A stretch of DNA of 39,231 nt from an uncultured Pelagibacteraceae bacterium (GCA_902616645.1 CACMTO010000008.1:1-39231); one strand, 5' to 3'; counted from the first letter of the stretch, positions 17,346-25,001 are shown. Made by a program: numbers and translations. The notes: generated from the letters alone by a model not told the origin.

Positions 17346-18909
17346 CTTTTGCTTCTTGCATTGCTTGCATCATAGCTTGTTGCTCTGCTTGCGCTGCTGC
17401 TCTTTGTTGTCTTAGTTCAGCAACTTGATTGTCTGATCTAATCATCCTAGCTGGTAATCCAAGTAAGCTTATTATTTGTTTTACTAAACCGTTTTCATCA
17501 ATGAAATCTTGTACTGGTGCTATCTGACCTATTTGTCCAAATAATTCTAAACCTCTTATCAAAGATTGTAACTCTTGAGATCTTTGAGCCAAAGCCATAG
17601 GTGATACATACTCAATATCTATTTCTTGATTAGCAAGTATGCCTGGTGCTTCTCTAAATAATTTATTTCTTAGCATAATATTAAAAACTCTTAATATCAT
17701 TGGCTGTAATAGTTCTTGTTGTAATCTACCTAATACTGGACCAAGTATTCTCATCTTCTCTTCGTTTCTTTGCAACACTTCAGTTGCAGTCATTGAACGA
17801 GATTGAGTAATCATAAGTTGGTCTATATGAAATATTTTTGCAATCGCTTCTCTTCTTTGATTTTCTTGATTAAGAGTTGCAGATGTTGCTTGACCAATAT
17901 TTAATGGTTCAATTCTATCTCTACTTCCTGATCTATAATAATTTAAAGAACCAGGCGACATCCTAATTGGTGAAATCATACTGTCATCAGGAACTAATAA
18001 AGGTGGATCAACTTGCTTAGCAGATGCTTTCAAACCAGTCTCGACCATCTTGTTTAGTACCTTTACATCTGGTAAGGCGTTCATCGCAGGCGATCGACCA
18101 TAGATCTCTGTAGATGCTTTTAAGTATCTTGGAATGACATAAGGTAATTCTTTAAAACCACCAATATTGATTATATGTCCTGAGCCAAATTCAAAATAAA
18201 TACTTTGAAAAGGCATATTACGTTTGTCTTGTTTTAGTTCATTGTAAACTGTTCTAGGTCTAACAACATGAACCAACTCTATTTTTTCAAACGGTTCTTT
18301 TAAAAATAATTTATTTGTTTCTTTTGATAAATTTTCTGCACCAAATTTTTCTACTGCAGCTGATACTGGTATTTTAAATCTTCTATAAATAGTATCAACA
18401 AAACCTCTTTCGTTTTCTTGGATATATAATTCTTTTATATGTCTTGATGAAAATCTAAGAATATCGTTTTGATCTTCCTCGATCATTAGACAAGCTGTAC
18501 CAAAAGCAATCAGATCGTGATACGCTTCGAACACCTCTTGTTGAAAGTTTGATCGTGCAAATGCAACATACATTTTATCAGTTGCATCTTCTAACCACTC
18601 TTTCGCTTCATCGGTTGAGTTCAATTTACTTTCTTTGTATCTCAAACTAAACCAACGATTAGCTGAGCTAGTCAACATACCATGCAAAGATGCTGCCAAA
18701 AGTTCTAGAGCGTGAATAGCCGTTGCATCAAATATTTGTAAGTTTCTCTTGTCGCCTCTTGCTCGTTCTTGAGTGATCTCTGCTTTTCGTGGTTGCATAA
18801 AATCTGCACACTCTTGCCAATGGCTCTCCCAAGTGGATCGTTGTTCCATTAGCCTAGAGAGATTAGACTTCAGCTCTCGAGCCAATTTTCTAAATTCTTC
18901 TTGTTGCAT
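17293..18909 (-). CDS. Portal (head-to-tail connector) protein
   Basis: A 538-residue protein that forms the dodecameric portal of the head. It contains the opening helices typical of T7-type connectors: QRSTWESHWQECADFMQPRK, then FDATAIHALELLAASLHGML and SANRWFSLRY. Then come FQQEVFEAYHDLIAFGTAC and a middle with MTATEVLQRNEEKMRILGPV, followed by LGRLQQELLQPMILRVFNIM. The C-terminus is Gln/Ala-rich. All are familiar segments of the podovirus connector family, and the length is normal. Its start overlaps the stop of the 70-residue gene by one base. Confidence 0.93.
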   Translation of the reverse strand: MQQEEFRKLARELKSNLSRLMEQRSTWESHWQECADFMQPRKAEITQERARGDKRNLQIFDATAIHALELLAASLHGMLTSSANRWFSLRYKESKLNSTDEAKEWLEDATDKMYVAFARSNFQQEVFEAYHDLIAFGTACLMIEEDQNDILRFSSRHIKELYIQENERGFVDTIYRRFKIPVSAAVEKFGAENLSKETNKLFLKEPFEKIELVHVVRPRTVYNELKQDKRNMPFQSIYFEFGSGHIINIGGFKELPYVIPRYLKASTEIYGRSPAMNALPDVKVLNKMVETGLKASAKQVDPPLLVPDDSMISPIRMSPGSLNYYRSGSRDRIEPLNIGQATSATLNQENQRREAIAKIFHIDQLMITQSRSMTATEVLQRNEEKMRILGPVLGRLQQELLQPMILRVFNIMLRNKLFREAPGILANQEIDIEYVSPMALAQRSQELQSLIRGLELFGQIGQIAPVQDFIDENGLVKQIISLLGLPARMIRSDNQVAELRQQRAAAQAEQQAMMQAMQEAKVAKDAAPMLRELNRGTE

Positions 18910-19121
18910 TATCCGCCTAATAAAGTTTTCTTTGTAAGTTCAAGTTCGTCACTTGCTCCAGTTGTTGAAGTTAAAATAGTTGATCTTCGACCTCTTCTTT
19001 TTGATTGTGAGTAAGCTGGATCAGTTGGATCTATATCTTGAATAACTGGTTTTGGTTTAGGTTTTGGTTGCACTGGTTGCACGACTGGTGAACTAATTAC
19101 TCGTCTCGCAAATCCTCCCAT
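18909..19121 (-). CDS. Small phage protein with GRRSTILTS motif (copy 2)
   Basis: A 70-residue protein. The N-terminus is Pro/Lys-rich (VVQPVQPKPKPKPVIQ), and the C-terminal half has RRGRRSTILTS and ends in KKTLLGG. The neighbouring 75-residue protein has the same GRRSTILTS and TLLGG elements with a different N-terminus, so the two genes are diverged duplicates or at least share this tail. Small proteins with such a motif lie between terminase and portal in many marine podoviruses. A head-assembly or packaging accessory role is inferred from position only. Confidence 0.72.
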   Translation of the reverse strand: MGGFARRVISSPVVQPVQPKPKPKPVIQDIDPTDPAYSQSKRRGRRSTILTSTTGASDELELTKKTLLGG

Positions 19122-19123
19122 AA

Positions 19124-19351
19124 TTAACCTCCTAATAATGTTGGTCTATCTACATCTGCATCAGTATCTTCGTAAGAAGGTGATGTAAGAATTGTAGATC
19201 TTCGACCTTTTCTATTTCTTTGCCTTTTTCTCATATCCTCTTGTTCTTGTCTTTTTCTTGCTTCATCTTCAGCTGAAGGAACATCCTCCACTTTTGGCAT
19301 TTCCAAAGGTGGCGGCATAGGAATACTAGGTGCTTTAAATAGTGAACTCAT
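19124..19351 (-). CDS. Small phage protein with GRRSTILTS motif (copy 1)
   Basis: A 75-residue protein with a Pro-rich N-terminus (APSIPMPPPLEMPKV), a charged helix (EDEARKRQEQEDMRKRQRNR) and the C-terminal motif GRRSTILTS followed by TLLGG. It overlaps the terL stop by 17 bases and is followed after two bases by its paralogue. The shared tail suggests a common binding partner, perhaps the portal or terminase, but this is not known. Confidence 0.72.
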   Translation of the reverse strand: MSSLFKAPSIPMPPPLEMPKVEDVPSAEDEARKRQEQEDMRKRQRNRKGRRSTILTSPSYEDTDADVDRPTLLGG

Positions 19352-20606
19352 ATTTATAATCCTTTTGAAATAATTGTTTGTTTGTAAGATTAGTTCTTTC
19401 TAAACCAGTCGCTAAATATCTCAGCGCATCGTTAGCGTGAGATGACCAATCGTGATTAGGTTTAGCAGAATAAATATTATCTTTTTCTTTATACTTTCGA
19501 TGATAATGTCTTAAAGCATTTATAAGCTTAGAACAATTATCAACATCGATATAGCATCTTGGCAGCAACATTTTTACTGCGTGAATACCATCTTCAACAT
19601 TTAGCTTTGGTGCTACCTTAAATCTTAATCCTAACTGATAAGCAACTTCTCTCTTAGTTCTACCAGTTGTAAAATCTGTATTATCAAGGTCATGCGGTCC
19701 TATATGTTCAACATACGCATAATCTTTTTCTTTGAGTATTTGAGCATAATGAGGAAACGCTTGATTACTGTTTTCGTAGTAGTCAATAATATTAATAGCG
19801 TGTCCAATATTTTGATAAAAAATGATAGCAGTAGCATCATTATAACCAAGATCCCAAGCGGTAGAAACACCGTAAGACGGATCGTGAGGTACTCTAGCAA
19901 ACCTTCTTTCATCTTCTAGCTTGTTAATAAGATCACCATAAATAGAACCTTTTACATTTCCAATAAATGAACATTCAAACTCTTGATTATAGGTTGCCGT
20001 TCCCATAACCGACAATGCAGCATCTAACTCTTCTTGGTCAACTAAACCAGTTTCCGATGCTTTTGCTGTATATAAAAACCACTTATCATCTGATTGTGCT
20101 TTTAAATACATATCGTAAAAGATATTGTTCATACCTTTTGGAGTTGAACATAAACACATCCAACCTTTTCGATCAGCGATTGCAGGACGAATTACTTCAT
20201 CAACCAGCTCTCGGCTAACTTGCGAAGCTTCATCCAGGACTACTCCATCAAGATAGATACCTCTTATGCTATCAGGATTTTCTGAAGATAAGAGTTGTAT
20301 TCTTGAACCATTAAAAAAATCTGCTCTTAATTCTGTTTCGTTATACTTAGTACCTGGTAAATTTTTTGTATAAAATTTTAAATAATCCCAAGCTATCTTT
20401 TTTGCCTGACTATAAGTCGGAGCAATGTAAGCAAATCTAGGTGCGTGATTTTTTGATGTCATACATCCTTTGATAAGATGATTAATCAACATCACCGTTT
20501 TGCCAAACCTTCTATGACAACAAAGAACACTAAATCTTTTTTTGTCTAATTCTTTATGAATGAAAGCCTGCTGCTTCCTTGGCTGGTAAGGTATTGTAAC
20601 ATTCAT
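19335..20606 (-). CDS. terL: Terminase large subunit
   Basis: A 423-residue packaging motor with ATPase and nuclease domains. Walker A is HRRFGKT at residues 31-37; Walker B is GVVLDEAS near residue 130; the coupling motif LCSTPKG lies near 160. The nuclease half has TAWDLGYNDATAII near 248, with the metal-binding Asp, and SHANDALRYLA near 395. The protein threads phage DNA into the prohead and cuts it. The start codon shares a base with the stop of the 69-residue gene. No truncation is seen. It is separated from the small terminase gene by a small gene and a 217-base non-coding block. Confidence 0.95.
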   Translation of the reverse strand: MNVTIPYQPRKQQAFIHKELDKKRFSVLCCHRRFGKTVMLINHLIKGCMTSKNHAPRFAYIAPTYSQAKKIAWDYLKFYTKNLPGTKYNETELRADFFNGSRIQLLSSENPDSIRGIYLDGVVLDEASQVSRELVDEVIRPAIADRKGWMCLCSTPKGMNNIFYDMYLKAQSDDKWFLYTAKASETGLVDQEELDAALSVMGTATYNQEFECSFIGNVKGSIYGDLINKLEDERRFARVPHDPSYGVSTAWDLGYNDATAIIFYQNIGHAINIIDYYENSNQAFPHYAQILKEKDYAYVEHIGPHDLDNTDFTTGRTKREVAYQLGLRFKVAPKLNVEDGIHAVKMLLPRCYIDVDNCSKLINALRHYHRKYKEKDNIYSAKPNHDWSSHANDALRYLATGLERTNLTNKQLFQKDYKYEFTI

Positions 20607-20815
20607 TAGTGAAGTGTTGGTGGACCTTGATAATTTTTAAACTTCATTCCTATTTTATTGAACAAGAACTCCGCAAAATCTGTCATATCATACTCTTGAT
20701 CGAAACCGTGAAAGACAACCATCAGCTCATCGTTAGATGTAGTGAAGGTAAAACTTTCAACATCTTTGAATTTCTCAGGAATATATTTGTTTTTAAGTTT
20801 CTTTGTTTTGTTCAT
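20606..20815 (-). CDS. Small hypothetical protein upstream of terL
   Basis: A 69-residue protein of unknown function, directly upstream of and coupled to terL (TAATG overlap). The N-terminus is basic (MNKTKKLKNKYIPEKFK) and the rest is acidic and aromatic (HGFDQEYDMTDFAEFLFNKI). Conserved position in front of terL suggests it is a real gene, and it is the first gene after the non-coding block. I do not recognise a family. Confidence 0.65.
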   Translation of the reverse strand: MNKTKKLKNKYIPEKFKDVESFTFTTSNDELMVVFHGFDQEYDMTDFAEFLFNKIGMKFKNYQGPPTLH

Positions 20816-21032
20816 AGGTAATTTATTGTATATAACTAGCGACCTTTGCTAGCGGCATACGCCTTTTGCGCAAAAATCTTTTTGTTTTCTGTAGATTTTG
20901 GCTACTCCTTAGATGCCTTATCTCTGGCTCTAGCACGTTATTTCTATAAAATAACAAGCCTGGTACGTGTTTGGTACGTCAGCTATCTCTCGAACTCCAT
21001 CACACGCGCGAGACCGCCTCACGCTGCTGCTA
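20816..21032. other. Non-coding, structured block between terS and terL clusters
   Basis: 217 bases with no convincing gene, in a phage where genes otherwise overlap. It is richer in GC than its surroundings in places and contains several inverted repeats: CTAGC-N7-GCTAG at 20,836-20,852, a GTTATTT/AAATAAC hairpin at 20,938-20,956, a TGCGCA palindrome, and the direct repeat GGTACGT twice. Position beside the small terminase gene suits a packaging (cos or pac) site or a promoter/leader region for terL and later genes. Which of these it is cannot be decided from sequence alone. Confidence 0.55.
20962..20980. promoter_or_regulatory. GGTACG direct repeat, site A
   Basis: GGTACGTGTTTGGTACGTC: two GGTACGT units 11 bases apart. 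The same arrangement (GGTACGCA-TTT-GGTACGCA) stands upstream of the integrase at 30,544. Both precede leftward genes, and both have the TTT spacer and the same period of one helical turn. This looks like a binding site for a shared regulator or the integrase itself. Confidence 0.5.
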
Positions 21033-21440
21033 CTACAAGTCTTTTACTATTTCACCATCAACAACTTTCATATCAGGTTGCTGCCAAGTGATCGTAACCT
21101 TTGTGTCTTGGACCACCTCTTGTTTATCACCATACAAGCTAGGCAATAACTTACTTGCAAGCCATCTGTAGTGATGAAGCTTTTCTTTTACAATACCAAC
21201 ATCTTTAGCTGATACTGTCTCAAGCTCATCAATCATTTTATCTAAATAATACTGAGTACCTACTCTTCTTGCCTGCAGTATTTGTTTAGCAAAGTCAGGA
21301 TGTTTAGCAATCCATCTATGAACTGTAGCAAGACTTGGCAATTCTTTAGACTGGCAAATCCTGGTCAGTGGTATGCCGTTCATTAGCTGTTGGCAAATCT
21401 GGTCTGTTATCTGCGATGTAAGTTCTAAAGCTTTCGTCAT
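21033..21440 (-). CDS. Terminase small subunit-like protein
   Basis: A 135-residue DNA-binding protein. The N-terminal segment ITDQICQQLMNGIPLTRICQ followed by LPSLATVHRWIAKHPDFAKQ matches the helix-turn-helix of small terminase subunits, and QARRVGTQYYLDKMIDELE fits the oligomerisation helices after it. It recognises the phage DNA end for packaging. Its start overlaps the preceding Cys/His gene by 95 bases; a later Met would remove part of the conserved helix, so the long overlap is accepted. Downstream is the 217-base non-coding block. Confidence 0.85.
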   Translation of the reverse strand: MTKALELTSQITDQICQQLMNGIPLTRICQSKELPSLATVHRWIAKHPDFAKQILQARRVGTQYYLDKMIDELETVSAKDVGIVKEKLHHYRWLASKLLPSLYGDKQEVVQDTKVTITWQQPDMKVVDGEIVKDL

Positions 21441-21630
21441 TCCGAAACTGTTTTAAATTTTGTAAAGATTTTAATTTGCCTCTTTTTGTTTTTGGACCAC
21501 TACTCATTCCAGCGTGGTTAGGACACCTAAACTTTTTTGAAGTCTTGCAAAAGAAACCTTTGCGTTTGCAGCGTACTGTATATTGACTTGATCTTGTAAA
21601 ACTTTCGCACTGATCTGGTTTGAATTTCAT
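21346..21630 (-). CDS. Small Cys/His phage protein
   Basis: A 94-residue protein. It has spaced Cys and His residues (C8, C21, C28, C36, H39) followed by AGMSSGPKTKRGKLKSLQNL. The pattern of Cys residues, a CxxH and then a Ser-Gly-Pro-(K/R)-T-x-x-G stretch is frequent in small phage proteins found next to the small terminase. The role is unknown; a zinc-stabilised nucleic-acid binder is plausible. It is the first gene after a well-formed leftward promoter and overlaps terS by 95 bases. Confidence 0.68.
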   Translation of the reverse strand: MKFKPDQCESFTRSSQYTVRCKRKGFFCKTSKKFRCPNHAGMSSGPKTKRGKLKSLQNLKQFRNDESFRTYIADNRPDLPTANERHTTDQDLPV

Positions 21631-21709
21631 AAGTGGTCAAAGATCGTTGGAATAAAAAAAAAGAGTAAAAAAAAATTAAGTTTTTTGGCAATACGCTTAC
21701 AACAGTTAA

Positions 21710-21737
21710 ATTATACAAGTGATTTCTAAACTGTCTA
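21710..21737 (-). promoter_or_regulatory. Sigma70-type promoter for the packaging/morphogenesis block
   Basis: On the leftward strand: -35 TAGACA (21,737-21,732), 16-base spacer, -10 TATAAT (21,715-21,710, perfect). It lies 80 bases upstream of the Cys/His-terS-terL genes, in a 171-base gap (21,631-21,801) that is otherwise A/T homopolymer-rich and without a gene. It is the best leftward promoter I can find and could start the 21-kb late transcript. Confidence 0.6.
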
Positions 21738-21801
21738 TTATAATGTTTTAACTTTATTTCCTATATGATTTTAAAAAAATAAATATTTGAAGATATAGTT
21801 A

Positions 21802-22260
21802 TTACTTAAATATTTTGTCGAAGATGTAAAGATTATTTTTTAATTTATTACATAATTTATCTAAGATTGTCTCATACATCTTTTTGATTGTAATACGATG
21901 ATAACCAAATTGTTTTGCTAGTTGTGTCCATTTAAAACGATTAGCACGTAACCACAATAACTTACGAGCCATTCTAGGATTGTCTGATACATCTTTATCT
22001 ATTTCCATCAAAATATCTAAAGCTAAACTATACCTGGTCATCTGTCTTGGAGTAGCACGTAAAACTAATTTAGGTCTATCATAAAATCCAAGATCTTTTT
22101 TATCGTAACAATAATCTAAAATCTTATACATACTAGGACAATTTCTATTATGAGGTTTAGTTATAAATCTTTCAGCATAAGCAGCATCATCAAGTATATC
22201 TACGATATAACTTAGCAGCTTAACTTTTTCTTCAATTATTTTTTCTAAAGTTTTTTGCAT
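21802..22260 (-). CDS. DUF6362-like helix-turn-helix protein
   Basis: A 152-residue protein. The C-terminal half has the pattern ATPRQMTRYSLALDILMEI, RKLLWLRANRFKWTQLAKQF and GYHRITIKKMYETILDKL, which fits the DUF6362-type phage family with a C-terminal helix-turn-helix (W-x-x-L-A-x-x-F-G-x-x-R). Members sit in early or replication regions; their job is unknown. It overlaps the upstream replication-like gene by 29 bases and ends before the gap with the late promoter. A DNA-binding regulator of late transcription is one possibility. Confidence 0.68.
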   Translation of the reverse strand: MQKTLEKIIEEKVKLLSYIVDILDDAAYAERFITKPHNRNCPSMYKILDYCYDKKDLGFYDRPKLVLRATPRQMTRYSLALDILMEIDKDVSDNPRMARKLLWLRANRFKWTQLAKQFGYHRITIKKMYETILDKLCNKLKNNLYIFDKIFK

Positions 22261-22747
22261 TACGTAGTACCCAAGGATATTGTAAATCCTTTTCTTTTAT
22301 GTTTTGAAACTGATCCTCTGGCAATTCTAATAACAGATCTAACAATTCGTATTGGTCCAGCTTTGGATATAAATATTTTATTTTAACTTCTTTGTTTGAA
22401 AGATGATCTCTTAAATGCTTCCAGCCTTTGTTTGAATTAAATCTTTGGAAACCGATTGATTTAATAAAAACTTTATGTCTTGGCATATCGAATACAAGAA
22501 ATTTTCCATTATCTCTAATCTTAATTAATGGTTCACCACCTACTCTTACCTTGGTCATCCTGGCTAGACTATGCTGCACTTGCTCTATCGATAATTGGAA
22601 CTGACCAGCTATATCTACAAGTCTAATAAATACTGTAAATGTTTTTACGTTAAACTGCCTGCAGCAGTGTTGATATATTCTAAAGTCATCATCTTGTAAC
22701 TTTAGTTCATTTAATACTAATGGATCAGATAGATAGAAATTCGACAT
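22232..22747 (-). CDS. Putative DNA-binding (replication initiator-like) protein
   Basis: A 171-residue protein I cannot name. The first 100 residues look like a winged helix: LQDDDFRIYQHCCRQFNV, then VDIAGQFQLSIEQVQHSLAR as the recognition region, then VRVGGEPLIKIRDNGKFLVF as a wing. The rest is helical. Phage replication initiators often have an N-terminal domain of this kind, and no other replication gene is visible in the window, so this is the best local candidate. It overlaps both neighbours (23 and 29 bases), forming a three-gene unit with the Cys-containing protein and the DUF6362-like gene. Confidence 0.55.
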   Translation of the reverse strand: MSNFYLSDPLVLNELKLQDDDFRIYQHCCRQFNVKTFTVFIRLVDIAGQFQLSIEQVQHSLARMTKVRVGGEPLIKIRDNGKFLVFDMPRHKVFIKSIGFQRFNSNKGWKHLRDHLSNKEVKIKYLYPKLDQYELLDLLLELPEDQFQNIKEKDLQYPWVLRNAKNFRKNN

Positions 22748-23225
22748 AATTTTGTTGCCTTATAAATTGATTGCCACATTTGTTGGCTTTGATTTTTCTA
22801 ATTAAATATTCTCTGTTTTCACAATTAGGACCATGCGATTTTAAACTCATGTGTTCTAAAAATTGTAACATTTGATCTGGTGTAAGATCGTGCCATCTCT
22901 TATTTGAATGAGGATAGATCCTATGAATATCAAATCTTATAATGTTTCTAAATGGAGTGCTTTCATCAACTGTATAGAAAAATTCATAAAAAGGTATTTC
23001 AGCTGCTTGAGCTAAAAAAACGTATGGTCTTTGTTGCCAGTGTGATTTACCTTGAAACCTAAAATCCTTGTTATAGATAGTATCAGCAAGAAACAGTGGT
23101 TTTGCGCAACCTGGGCAAGTACCCACGCAATCCAAGTCAAAATAATTAATTCCATCGTGCTGCTCTCTATGCCAATGGCTAAAAGGACTGACTAATTGGT
23201 CAAAATACTGTTTTCTAGGCATCAA
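22725..23225 (-). CDS. Cys-motif phage protein of unknown function
   Basis: A 166-residue protein starting at 23,225, the first gene of the leftward block. It contains a CxxxCPGC zinc-ribbon-like knuckle (VGTCPGCAKPLFLADT) preceded by HREQHDGINYFDLDCV, then FLAQAAEIPFYEFFYTVD. The order WHRE, an Asp-rich strand, a Cys pair and a strand ending in an aliphatic-aromatic run resembles a family of small phage proteins with a possible nuclease-like core, but here the usual acidic residue after the Cys pair is uncertain. The start lies 15 bases from an 18-base element shared with the integrase upstream region. Confidence 0.6.
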   Translation of the reverse strand: MMPRKQYFDQLVSPFSHWHREQHDGINYFDLDCVGTCPGCAKPLFLADTIYNKDFRFQGKSHWQQRPYVFLAQAAEIPFYEFFYTVDESTPFRNIIRFDIHRIYPHSNKRWHDLTPDQMLQFLEHMSLKSHGPNCENREYLIRKIKANKCGNQFIRQQNYVEFLSI

Positions 23226-23239
23226 AAAGCCTTTATTTT

Positions 23240-23257
23240 ACTCAGCTTATTTGTCAA
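23240..23257 (-). promoter_or_regulatory. 18-base element shared with the integrase upstream region (copy 1)
   Basis: ACTCAGCTTATTTGTCAA; on the leftward strand this reads TTGACAAATAAGCTGAGT. The same sequence with one change (TTGATA...) lies upstream of the integrase at 30,466-30,483. In both places it ends 15-17 bases before an ATG and begins with a -35-like TTGA(C/T)A. It overlaps the edge of the O1 palindrome here. A convincing -10 is not seen at normal spacing. Confidence 0.55.
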
Positions 23258-23270
23258 GACTGACAGTCTT
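23256..23270. promoter_or_regulatory. Operator candidate O1 (perfect palindrome)
   Basis: AAGACTGACAGTCTT, a perfect 15-base palindrome about a central A, followed by a T-run. It lies in the divergent gap between the leftward block and the repressor gene. The same core recurs at 24,971 and, less well, at 25,002. Such spaced copies around a repressor gene are characteristic of lysogeny operators. Confidence 0.72.
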
Positions 23271-23276
23271 TTTTTG

Positions 23277-23306
23277 TTGCAATCTTAAGACGAAAGATTA
23301 TATAAG
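23277..23306 (+). promoter_or_regulatory. Promoter candidate for the repressor gene
   Basis: -35 TTGCAA at 23,277-23,282 and -10 TATATAAG around 23,299-23,306, spacer 16-18 bases. The start codon at 23,317 comes only about five bases after the expected transcription start and has no Shine-Dalgarno site, so the transcript may be leaderless. Confidence 0.5.
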
Positions 23307-23316
23307 ACAGTAATAT

Positions 23317-24729
23317 ATGAGCAAAATAATTGCTAAAAATGTTGAGCATGATTGGTCTCCAAGAACACCAAACAGAGCAGAACCTTTAGAGTTTGATAGG
23401 TTTCATATTCACATTGCTGGTAATCACACAAAGATAGATCTGTTTTCTTTTGATAAACAAAATAATGAAATATGCCATAGCATTCAAGGTGATATAGAAA
23501 AAGCATATCCTGAGGCTCTTAAATATATACCAGGACATAGAAGTTATGATTTTGAGAAAGATTTTTCTGCAGCATCAATCAATAATGTAATTAAAATAAA
23601 TAAGGCGAAAGGTTGGCTGCCAAAAAATAGCAAAGAAGTACCACGAAAAAAACAAGATATAAAAAGAGAATTTGCCTCTGAAATTAAAAATTTAGAGTTA
23701 ATGAACTTTATGTCACCAGGTCAACTTTTATCACAAAGAATAAAAGCAAGCGGTCTTGAACTTGGCGAAATAGCAGAGAAAGTTGGATTGCATTATTCAA
23801 TGGTTCAAAAACAAATGACTGGTGAAAGAGATATAACTAGAGACCATGCTTTAAGATATTCAAGATTGTTTGGTTGTGATCCTGCAAATATTTTATTTCC
23901 ATCACCACAAATTCCAGTATGGGCAAACGTAGATTTTTTAAATATTAAAAATGATGATCTGCCTTTTAATGCTGGTGAATGTATTCCAAGAAAAGAAAGA
24001 TTTAATGTTACTGTTTCAAGAGAACAATACAGACCAGATCTGAAAGCAATTTTAGTAAAATCTGAAGGATCAATTTATGATGGTATGATTTTATTATACT
24101 ATGCAACAAGTGATGTAAAACAAGATTGCGTAAATAGATTATGTATCATTGGTGATGATGAAGATGGCGATATAGAATTTATGAGATACGGTGAAAGCCA
24201 AAGATATTTTGTTGGTATCTTTGAACATCATCGAGGTAAAACAAGATTATTAAATCCTGATCCTTTTGCAAAAGAAGCTTTAAAAGATAGTGCGCAAGGT
24301 GGTGAATTAGTTTTAAATAATGTAAGACCAACTTTTGCTGCACCAATAATTGCAATTATAGATCCAAAGAAAAATAATAAAAATAAATATTCTGAAAAAT
24401 TATTACAAATTAATGACCAAGCATACAAAGGTCAAAGGATGCTTGAAGAAGCTAAATTAAAATTTGCAGAAATGATGGCAGCTGAAATGAATAAAATGAC
24501 AGCCAAACAAAAAGAGTTACAGAAAGAATTAGAAAAACTTTATGCGCAAATGGAAAGCGAACAAAAAAAAGGAAGAGCTTTCTTTTTTGGCAGACGATCT
24601 GGTATCCCAAGTTTATTAGATCAAATGAATACAAATAAATTAGAAATGCAAAAACAATTATTTGAAACAGAATTAGCTGCAGCAAAACTGCAAGCAGAAT
24701 TAGCAGCAAAAAAAGTAAATGAAAAATAA
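23317..24729 (+). CDS. Phage repressor candidate: HTH plus S24-like domain with extra N-terminal and coiled-coil parts
   Basis: A 470-residue protein, twice the usual size of CI-type repressors. Residues 1-128 form a domain I do not recognise (FDRFHIHIAGNHTKIDLFSF). Residues 134-192 are an XRE-type helix-turn-helix (LLSQRIKASGLELGEIAEKV, then HYSMVQKQMTGERDITRDHA). Residues about 229-350 resemble the beta-rich LexA/S24 fold (AILVKSEGSIYDGMILLYYA; PTFAAPIIAIID), although a clear Ser/Lys catalytic pair is not evident. Residues about 365-467 are a long Ala/Glu/Lys/Gln-rich coiled coil. It faces the leftward genes divergently and is flanked by operator-like palindromes, so it is probably the lysogeny regulator. 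An 11-base overlap links it to the next gene. Confidence 0.75.
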   Translation: MSKIIAKNVEHDWSPRTPNRAEPLEFDRFHIHIAGNHTKIDLFSFDKQNNEICHSIQGDIEKAYPEALKYIPGHRSYDFEKDFSAASINNVIKINKAKGWLPKNSKEVPRKKQDIKREFASEIKNLELMNFMSPGQLLSQRIKASGLELGEIAEKVGLHYSMVQKQMTGERDITRDHALRYSRLFGCDPANILFPSPQIPVWANVDFLNIKNDDLPFNAGECIPRKERFNVTVSREQYRPDLKAILVKSEGSIYDGMILLYYATSDVKQDCVNRLCIIGDDEDGDIEFMRYGESQRYFVGIFEHHRGKTRLLNPDPFAKEALKDSAQGGELVLNNVRPTFAAPIIAIIDPKKNNKNKYSEKLLQINDQAYKGQRMLEEAKLKFAEMMAAEMNKMTAKQKELQKELEKLYAQMESEQKKGRAFFFGRRSGIPSLLDQMNTNKLEMQKQLFETELAAAKLQAELAAKKVNEK

Positions 24730-24967
24730 ACCTAAATTATTAACAGTAGATAAAATTTATAGTGAGTATGGTATTAAACCAAACACACTTAAATACATGA
24801 GAGAAAATCCAAAAAAAAATGACGGTGATGTACCTACTTGGTTTCCTATTATGAACCGTCCACACTATCCAACAGATCAATTTGATTTATGGTATGAAAG
24901 ACAAAAGAACAAAGGTGTGAAATCGGCGAAATCAGATAATAAGCTTAAATTAGTTAAGAAGTCATAA
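24719..24967 (+). CDS. Small excisionase/Cro-like DNA-binding protein candidate
   Basis: An 82-residue basic protein overlapping the repressor gene end by 11 bases. LLTVDKIYSEYGIKPNTLKY followed by YPTDQFDLWYERQKNKG resembles the winged-helix fold of AlpA/excisionase-like proteins, with a first helix-turn-helix (VDKIYSEYGIKPNTLKYM) and a wing before the last helix. It ends just before operator O2. It could direct excision together with the integrase, or act as the opposing regulator of the lysogeny switch. The sequence does not decide between them. Confidence 0.6.
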   Translation: MKNKPKLLTVDKIYSEYGIKPNTLKYMRENPKKNDGDVPTWFPIMNRPHYPTDQFDLWYERQKNKGVKSAKSDNKLKLVKKS

Positions 24968-24970
24968 TAG

Positions 24971-24983
24971 AGACTGTCAGTCT
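24971..24983. promoter_or_regulatory. Operator candidate O2
   Basis: AGACTGTCAGTCT, a perfect 13-base palindrome about a central T, followed by a T-run as at O1. It lies just after the repressor/excisionase pair and upstream of the early recombination operon. It could also weakly terminate the repressor transcript because of the T7 run that follows. Confidence 0.7.
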
Positions 24984-25001
24984 TTTTTTGTTTGCTTAAT
25001 A

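Noticed and set aside
20846..21171. Overlapping rightward open frames in the block between terS and terL
   Set aside because: They run against the operon, overlap one another and terS, have no ribosome site and no coding-like composition; the block is better read as non-coding.
24452..24709. 85-residue leftward hydrophobic open frame inside the repressor gene
   Set aside because: It is the antisense frame of the Lys/Glu/Ala coiled coil and has no ribosome site.
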